Shown in pieces: positions 56,880-64,000 of a stretch of 64,000 bases of DNA. The DNA is from Rhipidocladum racemiflorum (taxonomy: Eukaryota; Streptophyta; Magnoliopsida; Poales; Poaceae): the NCBI GenBank assembly GCA_036346355.1, contig CM070570.1, positions 47,073,592-47,137,591 of the forward strand. Reading direction: 5' to 3'. The notes beneath the pieces were generated by a model. That model did no database searches, was not told the DNA's origin, and worked only from the letters and a program-made list of their open reading frames with translations. Positions within the stretch are counted from its first letter, which is position 1; each line of letters begins with the position of its first letter. The position numbers and the translations under genes were made by a program.

Positions 56880-59092
56880 ATGTCGGAAATAGAGAAAGTT
56901 ACCGAAACCCATGCCCAAGATAAGGCCACGGGTTCCGGTATAGGGGTTGCAATTCCTTTAGATTATTCCTCTTTTGGAGCCTCAAACTCCTCATCTTATG
57001 TCTCCGTCTCGTCCAGCCGAGCGCCTCATTTCGATGGCACTCGCTATGCGGCATGGAAACATAAGATGAAGATGCATTTGAGATCACTTCATCCTTGCAT
57101 TTGGAAGATTGTTGAAACAGGTTTCAAGCCTGCCAATCCCAACAATCTCACCTCCGAAGAAGACAAAGCTCAACACTTCAATGACTTGGCCGTCAATGCC
57201 TTGTTCAATGTTTGAGCCACTCCGAGTTCAACTGAGTAGATGGTCTTGACAACACCAAAGATATTTGGGAAAGGTTAATGGTAACTCATGAAGGTGTGTC
57301 AAGTGTCCGTGAATCAAAGATCGAGCTTATCATTGGAGAATTAAGCCGATTCACTTTGGAAGAAGGAGAGTCTTACACAAAGATGTTTGATCGCTTGATG
57401 GTGCTAGTAAATCAAGCTAAAGGACTTGGAAGCACCGAACTCACCGACAAAGCCATTGTCAAGATCATCCTCCGAGTGATCACCCCCACCAACCGCAACC
57501 TTGTTCAACTCATCCGCGACCGGCCAAACTTCGATACTCTCACTCCTCATGATGTGATTGGCCGGTTGATGACGGATGAGATGATGGTTAAAGAAGCGGA
57601 AGTGGTGGAGGAGCTCAAGTCCGGCAAGAAGAAAGGCATCGCTTTGAAGGCCATCAAAGTAGCTCAAGAAGAGGAGGAAAGCTCGAGTGATGAAGAAGAA
57701 TCAAATGGGCCGCTCACAAATGAAGACATGGCCCTTCTTGTAAGAAGATTCAACAAGTTCTTGAAGAAGAAAGGCTACAAGCCGGGAAGCTATTCCAAGA
57801 ACTTCGGCAACAAGTCAAGAGGGAGACACTCGACAAGAAAATGCTATGAGTGCAGTGAACCCGGTCATTTCATTGCCGAGTGTCCGCACAAAGAAAAGAA
57901 GGAAGAAAAGCCGTACAAGAAGGACAAGTACCGAAAGAAAGACAAAGACAAGAGCAAGAAGTACAAGGGCAAGGGTCATGCTTACATTGGCAAGGAGTGG
58001 AACTCCGACTCTGAGTCCGAGTCCAACTCTGACAATGAAGGAGGACTTGCCACCGTCGCCATTGCTACACCACCGACAAAGTCGAAGAGTCTCTTCGACA
58101 ACTTGAGCGACGGAGATGAAGATGCTCCAATGTGCCTTGTGGCAAAGGGGCACAAGGTATCATCTAAGAGTCCTATTCGTTCCATTGTTGATTATAGCCT
58201 AGATGATTGCGATGATGCTAGTGACGATGAGGAAGTAGCATTTAAGTCTATGAATGATTTTGATATTAAGAAATTAGACTTGCTACTTAAGGATATTGAA
58301 AGATTGGAGGAGGTTGTTGAGAAAAAGGAAGCTATTCTCGAAGCTCAAGAAGATCTCCTTATTTTTGAAAAGGAGAAGAACCTTGAGCTAGAGAAGAGCT
58401 TAGCCTTTGAAAAGAAAAAGAATGAGGACTTGGTCAAAAGCTCAAATTTAACCAAGAATGAAACAATTAGTCTTGAGATCACCAATGCTTCACTCTTAGA
58501 GCAACTTGCTCAAGCAAAGGATGCTTGCAAGGCTCTTGAAGTGAAGCTTGTTGATCTCTCAAATAAAGCTTCTACCTCAATCAACAACTCCAATATTTCA
58601 TCTCCTTCAACAAGCAACGGTTGTGCTAGATGCTATAATGTTGATGTTGCTACTTGTGCTACTAACCGTGAGACTTTGAAAGTCTTGGCTCATGAAAATG
58701 AGAAGCTTAAGGTGATGCTTGAAGATGGACTTCAAAAGTCCTACAAGGCAAGCAAGGGATTAGAGGAGTATCTCGGTAAGCGCCAAGGTAATCCTAAGAG
58801 GCAAGGGCTTGGGTATGTTCCGCCAAAGGGCAAAAAGAGCAACATTGTTGTTGCTCCTTTAAGCAAGCCTATTCACTTTGTAAAAGGCGAAGGAACATCC
58901 AAGCACAAAGCTCACTCCGAGTTCTTTGCTTCTTATGTGCTTAAAAAGACTAACCTTGGTCGTGTAGTTGCATATCATATTGGGCGTAAGCCGAAGAATA
59001 CTCCTTTTGTTCGTTCTATTTGGGTCCCAAAATCGCTTGTTACTAACGTGCGCGGACCTAACCAAGTTTGGGTACCAAAGAGAAAAAACTAA
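56880..59092 (+). pseudogene. SIRE-like gag, two lesions
   Basis: The ATG at 56880 follows the primer site. The first 111 codons include APHFDGTRYAAWKHKMKMHL, the UBN2 gag start. A stop at 57213-57215 results from a 1-base frameshift, and in the restored frame a TGA follows at 57233-57235. From 57278 the frame is open to 59092 (604 codons). That part includes KDIWERLMVTHEGVSSVRES and RFTLEEGESYTKMFDRLM, and a CCHC zinc knuckle at residues 189-202 (CYECSEPGHFIAEC). A Lys/Glu-rich segment and a long coiled-coil-like region (~residues 330-410) follow, then WVPKRKN at the end. Gag builds the particle and binds RNA. The stop coincides with a slippery heptamer (59083-59089). Confidence 0.88.
59083..59089 (+). 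promoter_or_regulatory. Candidate -1 frameshift heptamer at the gag stop
   Basis: A-AAA-AAC is in the gag frame, followed directly by the TAA stop (59090-59092). Pol lies in the -1 frame. A -1 shift here would read five codons and then meet a TAG at 59104-59106, so that stop would also need bypassing in this copy. Function is inferred from motif and frame only. Confidence 0.4.
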
Positions 59093-59106
59093 ATGTCTTT
59101 TTGTAG

Positions 59107-62100
59107 GCCTATATCTCCGGTGGAACAAGTTGGATTTTGGATAGCGGATGCACGCATCACATGACCGGAGAAAAGGCAATGTTCGCGCACTTGGATGTGA
59201 ATGGATCAAATAGCGAAAGTATTGTCTTTGGAGACAATGGAAAAGGAGAAGTAATTGGTTTGGGTAAAATCTCAATCTCAAATGATTTCCATTTAAGTAA
59301 TATTTTACTTGTCGAATCATTAAGCTACAATTTGTTGTCCGTTGCACAATTGTGTGAAACGGGCTATAATTGTTTGTTTGATGAAAAGGGTGTGGAAGTC
59401 ATTAAGAGGCTTGATGGTTCAATAGCCTTTAAAGGGCGTTTAAAGGGTAAGCTCTATCTCGTAAACTTCAATACGGATAGACTTAATCTTGAAACGTGTT
59501 TAATGGCTAAATCTAGCATGGGTTGGCTTTGGCATCGCCGGTTAGCCCATGTCGGTATGAGGAACCTTCACAAACTCATTAAAGGCAACCACATCCTTGG
59601 ACTAACCAATGTTGTCTTTGAGAAAGACAGGGTATGTAGCGCTTGTCAAGCGGGCAAGCAAGTTGGTGCCTCCCACCCCGCCAAGAATGTGATGACGACC
59701 TCAAGACCGTTGGAAATGCTTCATATGGATCTTTTCGGTCCGGTCGCCTACATAAGCATCGGGGGAAGTAAGTATGGTCTAGTAATTGTAGATGATTTTT
59801 CTCGCTTCACTTGGGTATTTTTCTTGTATGACAAGGGAGAAGTCCAAGTGACATTGAAGAAGTTCATGAGAAGAGCTCAAAACGAGTTTGAGGTGAAGAT
59901 CAAGAGAATTCGGAGCGATAATGGTACCGAATTCAAGAACGTTGGCATGGAGGAGTTTCTCGATGAAGAAGGAATCAAGCACGAATTCTCGGCTCCCTAT
60001 TCTCCTCAACAAAATGGGGTGGCCGAGAGGAAGAATCGAACCCTCATCGAGATGGCGCGGACGATGCTTGACGAGTACAAGGTTTCCGACAGCTTTTGGG
60101 CGGAAGCCATCAATACCGCATGCCACAGCTCCAACCGCCTCTACCTCCACAAGATCTTGAAGAAGACGGCGTACGAGTTGCTAACCGGCAAGAAACCCAA
60201 CGTCTCCTACTTTCGAGTCTTCGGGAGTAAATGCTATATCCTTAACAAAAGAGCTAAGTCTTCTAAATTTGCTCCTAAAGTAGATGAAGGTTTCTTACTT
60301 GGTTATGGGACTAATGCTTATGCGTACCGAGTTTTCAACAATACCTCCGGTGTGGTTGAAATCTCGCGTGACGTAACTTTTGATGAGTCCAACGGTTCTC
60401 AAGTAGAACAAGTTGATAGTGTTGTGATTGACAGGGAAGAACCACCGTGTGAAGCTATCAAGAAATTGGCAATTGTGGAGGTAAGACCTCAAAATCTGGA
60501 AACTCACCGGAGCACCACAACCCGGAGTCTCCGGACTGAAACCCGGAGTGTCCGGACTGGTCCGGAGTCTCCGGGTTCAATACCGGAGTCTCCGGATGGG
60601 AATGGCTCAGGTGATGTTCCCTCATCGTCCAAGCAAGCTCAAGATGGTTCGAACGCATCCTAAGATGAAGAACCCATCCAAGCTCCAAATTCAATTGTTC
60701 CTCACCCAAGAGTTCATCAAAGTATTCAACGAGATCATCTGGTCGATAATATTCTTGGAGACATTCACAAGGGAGTATCTACTAGATCTCGAGTTGCAAA
60801 TTTTTATGAATTTTACTCGTTTGTGTCTTCTCTTGAGCCTCTTAAGGTAGAAGAAGCACTTCATGATCCGGATTGGGTGATGGCCATGCAAGAGGAGCTC
60901 AACAACTTCAAGAGAAATCAAGTTTGGGAGCTTGTCGAAAGACCAAATCAAAATGTCATCGACACAAAATGGGTCTTTCGGAACAAGCAAGATGAGAATG
61001 GAATCGTGACAAGAAACAAAGCTCGATTGGTTGCTCAAGGGTACACACAAATTGAAGGTTTGGATTTCGATGAAACATATGCTCCAGTAGCTAGGCTTGA
61101 ATCTATTAGAATATTACTTGCCTTTGTTACTCACCATGATTTCAAGTTATATCAAATGGACGTGAAGAGCGCCTTCTTAAATGGACCACTCTCCGAGATG
61201 GTCTACGTCGAGCAACCACCCGGCTTTGAAGATCCAAAACACCCGGACCACGTATACTACCTACACAAAGCCCTTTATGGACTTAAGCAAGCACCAAGGG
61301 CTTGGTTCGAATGTTTACGAGATTTTCTTCTCGGACAAGGTTTTGTAGTCGGAAAGGCCGACCCTACTCTCTTTACTAAGCATATTGATAATGATTTATT
61401 TGTGTGCCAAATATATGTCGATGACATTATATTTGGATCTACTAATGAACATTTGTGTAAAGAGTTTAGCAAAATTATGACTAAAAGATTCGAGATGTCC
61501 ATGATGGGAGAGTTGAAGTTCTTTCTTGGATTTCAAGTCAAACAACTCAAGGAAGGAACCTTCATTTGCCAAACCAAGTACATCAAGGACATGCTCAAGA
61601 AGTTCAGAATGGAGGATGCCAAGCCTATAAAGACGCCTATGCAGGCCAATGGGCATCTAGACCTCGACAAAGAAGGTAAACCGGTCATCCAAAAGGTATT
61701 TCATTCGATGATCGGTTCTCTTTTTTATCTTTGTGCATCTAGGCTCGATATCATGCTTAGCGTTTGTATGTGTGCACGTTTTCAAGCTGCTCCAAAAGAG
61801 TGCCACATGGTGGCCGTTAAGAGAATCTTGAGATACTTAGTGCACACTCCTCATTTTGGACTTTGGTATCTGAAAGGATCTTCCTTTGAACTAGTTGGCT
61901 ATTCCGATGCGGATTATGCCGGTTGTAAAGTGGATAGGAAGAGTACCTCAGGGACTTGCCAATTCTTGGGTAGGTCTCTAGTCTCGTGGTCTTCCAAGAA
62001 ACAAAATTCCTTAGCCCTATCCACTGCCGAAGCCGAATACATAGCCGCTGGGAGTTGTTGTGCCCAATTACTTTGGATGAGACAAACCTTGAGTGATTAT

Positions 62101-62367
62101 GGCCTATCCTACAATAGTGTTCCACTCCTGTGTGACAATGAGAGTGCCATAAAAATTGCCAACAATCCTGTCCAACACTCCCGTACAAAACACATAGATA
62201 TTCGCCATCATTTCCTAAGAGATCACGCAACCAAAGGCGAAATTGATATCCAACATGTGAGCACAAATGATCAATTAGCCGATATATTTACCAAGCCCCT
62301 TGACGAGAAAAGGTTCTGTGAATTGAGAAGTGGTCTAAATATTTTAGATTCTCGTAACGTGGCTTGA
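59107..62367 (+). pseudogene. SIRE-like pol, one premature stop
   Basis: A single frame of 1087 codons has one interruption, a TAA at 60661-60663. Protease: WILDSGCTHHMTG (residues ~9-21, catalytic Asp 12). GAG-pre-integrase: WHRRLAHVGMRNLHKLIK...CSACQ. Integrase core: MDLFGP, RSDNGTEF and NGVAERKNRT, with D-x35-E spacing intact. A low-conservation linker with CCGGAGT-derived repeats spans 60523-60600. RT: DTKWVFRNKQDENG, QMDVKSAFLNGPL, YVDDIIFGS with both catalytic Asp. RNase H: YSDADYAGCK, STAEAEYIA, LLCDNESAIKI. The end is DQLADIFTKPLDEKRF. All catalytic residues I can check are present. The only lesion is the nonsense codon between integrase and RT. Confidence 0.93.
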
Positions 62368-63404
62368 TAAGTGCTCACATCTTGTTTGTTGAATGAAAAA
62401 TGAATTTCAAAATATTATTCATTTTTTTTCTTTGAATTTATCCTGTGTTTTTGGCTCTTGATCCTCTGATCTTGTCATTACTATGTGACCATGGCTTGTT
62501 TGATTCATTGTTCGCTGGTCACATATCATGTTGACATCTTAGGATATCTTTCTCCCTCTCGTTCCGCCAATTTCCTTGGTTCATCGTGCGAAATCCTTCA
62601 TTCCTAACAGAGCTGGGAAACCCGGAGTATCCGGTATTTAATCCGGACTCTCCGGATCATCCGGAGTATCTGGACTAATTATCCGGACTCTCCGGGTTGG
62701 GCCGGAGTCTCCGGGTTGGGGCGGACGGTTTAAGTCCCCCAATCCCGCGCGGTTTCATTTCCTTCTCTTTCACACCATGCACCTCTCCCTCTCCCGTGCT
62801 CCTCTCAAGGCTAGGGCGTGATTCTCACCTTCTCCTCCATCTCCTAGGGATCTTGGACCCCACCTCGTCCTTGGATTGGAGATCTAGGTAAGGAATCCGT
62901 GCCCTAACTTCTTTTTCCTTCCGGGATTGGATCCTTTCTTGCGGTTCTTAGGGCCTCTCCTCATGTTTCATCTCGTCTAGGGTGCGGCTTGACTCGTCGT
63001 TGCCCTCAAGTTTGGAGATCCTTGGTTCTTACTCGCCCGTGTTCCTCGTGTTCAAATCCTTTGAGGTAAGTTCCAATCCGTGCCCTAATCCCGTGAAATC
63101 TCTTGCTAGATTGTGCCCTAGACTTCTTTCCTACATTCTTGTGGCAATCTAGACTCAATTCTTGTCTTTGTGCGGGTTGGATTCCCCAAATCTCACCCGC
63201 CCGTGCGCAATTTCTGGCGCATCCGGAGTATCCGGACTTTTGGTCCAGAGTCTCCGGGTTGGTCCGGAGTATCCAGATGTAATCCGGACTATCCAGACAA
63301 TTTGTCCGGATTCTCCGGGTTAGGTGCTTCGGCCAGAATGCTTTAACCGCTGAATTTCGAGTCACCTCGCGGCTAATCCTTTTTCTCTCGCTTTATCTGG
63401 TCAG
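62368..63404 (+). other. Region between pol and the env-like ORF
   Basis: No coding similarity is seen. It holds CCGGAGT-type repeat clusters at 62617-62716 and 63217-63326 and a GC-rich exon-like stretch. Two similar donor-like sites, CTAG|GTAAGGAATCCG (62888) and TGAG|GTAAGTTCCAATCCG (63066), are both followed by GTGCCCTAA. An acceptor-like pyrimidine tract ends in TCTGGTCAG at 63404. Confidence 0.55.
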
Positions 63405-64000
63405 ATGGATCCTTCTCAGGGGACTTCGGGTGGTGGTGATCTTCCTCAGGACTCTCCGTCACCGGACAGCCCTTCCAGTTCTCCGTCTGCTGCTCCGGCG
63501 CCCAAGAGGCCGAGACGCGCCGTGGCAAAGTAGCCCGCCTCTAGGGGAAGGGGTACGCTGAGGATTGGTCCTCCATCCGTCGGCTGACCTCGAGGCTCGA
63601 TCGTCTTCGCGACCTCGGGCTCGGTAGTCTCGGCCGCCTCGGCCCGGCTGATCGGATGTGCATCCAGCTGATGAGCATGCCACTTTGAGGGATCAGAAGA
63701 GAAGAGACTTCCGTGCTTCAGGTCGTTTCATTGGCCCCTTGGCCAAAGCCAGGCCCGTGTGGAGGTATCCTATGTCAGTCAACCCGATGAGAGTGATTGA
63801 CTACAGGACAGGCTCTGGCAAGGGAAAGGCTATAGTTGAGCATAGGAAGAAGGATCCGCTTGCATTCCATCAGGACGAGTATGTGGACCGATGCTTCTGG
63901 AACAGATTCCAGTCTGATTACTATGAGACGGTCCTCTACCCGCTTGTGCATCCGGTGGTCAGGATGAAGACCATTGATTGGGAGTACATGGCAGCTGCTG
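63405..64000 (+). pseudogene. Env-like/third ORF of the SIRE-like element (partial, broken)
   Basis: An ATG directly after the acceptor-like CAG starts a Ser/Pro-rich 42-codon frame that ends in TAG at 63531-63533. The sequence continues in another frame (about 63545-63687, KGYAEDWSSIRRLTSRLDRL). It then continues in a third frame, open from 63652 to the window end (RFIGPLAKARPVWRYPMSVN, VDRCFWNRFQSDYYETVLYP). SIRE/Maximus elements carry an extra ORF after pol that is often called env-like. I do not recognise a specific domain. The two frame changes indicate decay, unless they are introns. Confidence 0.5.

Larger units (their letters stand above)
55413..64000 (+). mobile_element. SIRE/Maximus-like Ty1/copia element (5' part)
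   Basis: 5' LTR, iMet primer site, gag, pol (protease, integrase, RT, RNase H in copia order) and the beginning of an env-like region occupy the plus strand. The 3' LTR is outside the window. The element inserted into the TNP2 gene of the CACTA element. Few coding lesions are present, suggesting recent insertion. LTR phrasing (TGCATCTAGGCCCC start, GTTGGTCCTTTCA end) and an extra ORF after pol support the SIRE/Maximus lineage. Confidence 0.88.

Noticed and set aside
56899..60160. Minus-strand and alternative-frame open frames across gag and pol
   Set aside because: They are shadows of the copia coding frames and have no similarity of their own.

Overview
This window looks like heterochromatic, intergenic DNA from a grass (Poaceae). 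The evidence is long nested LTR retrotransposons with initiator-Met primer-binding sites (TGGTATCAGAGC), CACTA/En-Spm genes, Tourist-like MITEs, and GC-rich LTR promoters. The species cannot be named from sequence alone. I found no host protein gene, rRNA, tRNA or CRISPR array. Every gene recognised belongs to a mobile element, and most are broken.

Layout, left to right. (1) 1-11234: AT-rich unassigned DNA, a probable LTR fragment, then two 5' halves (LTR, primer-binding site, non-coding leader) of a gypsy-type element with ~2.2-kb LTRs (called family A here), arranged as a ~4-kb inverted repeat. (2) 11235-22000: an old Tat-like Ty3/gypsy element on the minus strand (protease, gag, LTR), split by three solo LTRs, each with a 5-bp target duplication (AGTAC, TCATC, ATGAG). 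(3) 22000-28500: AT-rich DNA with a Tourist-like MITE nested in a relative, another family A solo LTR (GTTTC), a 91-bp tandem duplication and CACTA-like termini. (4) 28500-30820: a rearranged CACTA remnant in which TNP1-Ulp1 and TNP2 fragments face each other. (5) 30821-36664: the 3' half of a Tekay/Del-like gypsy element (LTR, polypurine tract, damaged pol), joined to an internally deleted LTR. (6) 37396-55412: a large CACTA element on the minus strand with a TNP1-Ulp1 gene and a TNP2 gene. It is interrupted by a MITE, a solo LTR (CATAT) and a complete but pol-deleted copia element (46364-53531, TAATC). (7) 55413-64000: a younger SIRE-like Ty1/copia element with 5' LTR, gag, a nearly intact pol and the start of an env-like ORF, running off the window.

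Insertion order follows from the nesting. The CACTA element predates the copia insertions. The Tat element predates the solo LTRs inside it. The 55.4-kb copia element is probably among the youngest, because its 1087-codon pol frame has only one premature stop. The pol-deleted copia element keeps LTRs, primer site, polypurine tract and gag, so it could only move using enzymes from a relative.

The points most worth a second look are: the inverted LTR-leader pair; a TNP1 gene fused to an Ulp1-type protease whose His-Asp-Cys triad survives across predicted exons; CACTA terminal-type repeats directly upstream of an internal TATA box; an A-AAA-AAC slippery site exactly at the gag stop of the SIRE-like element with pol in the -1 frame; and CCGGAGT-type repeats shared by the LTR, the pol coding region and the downstream leader of that element.
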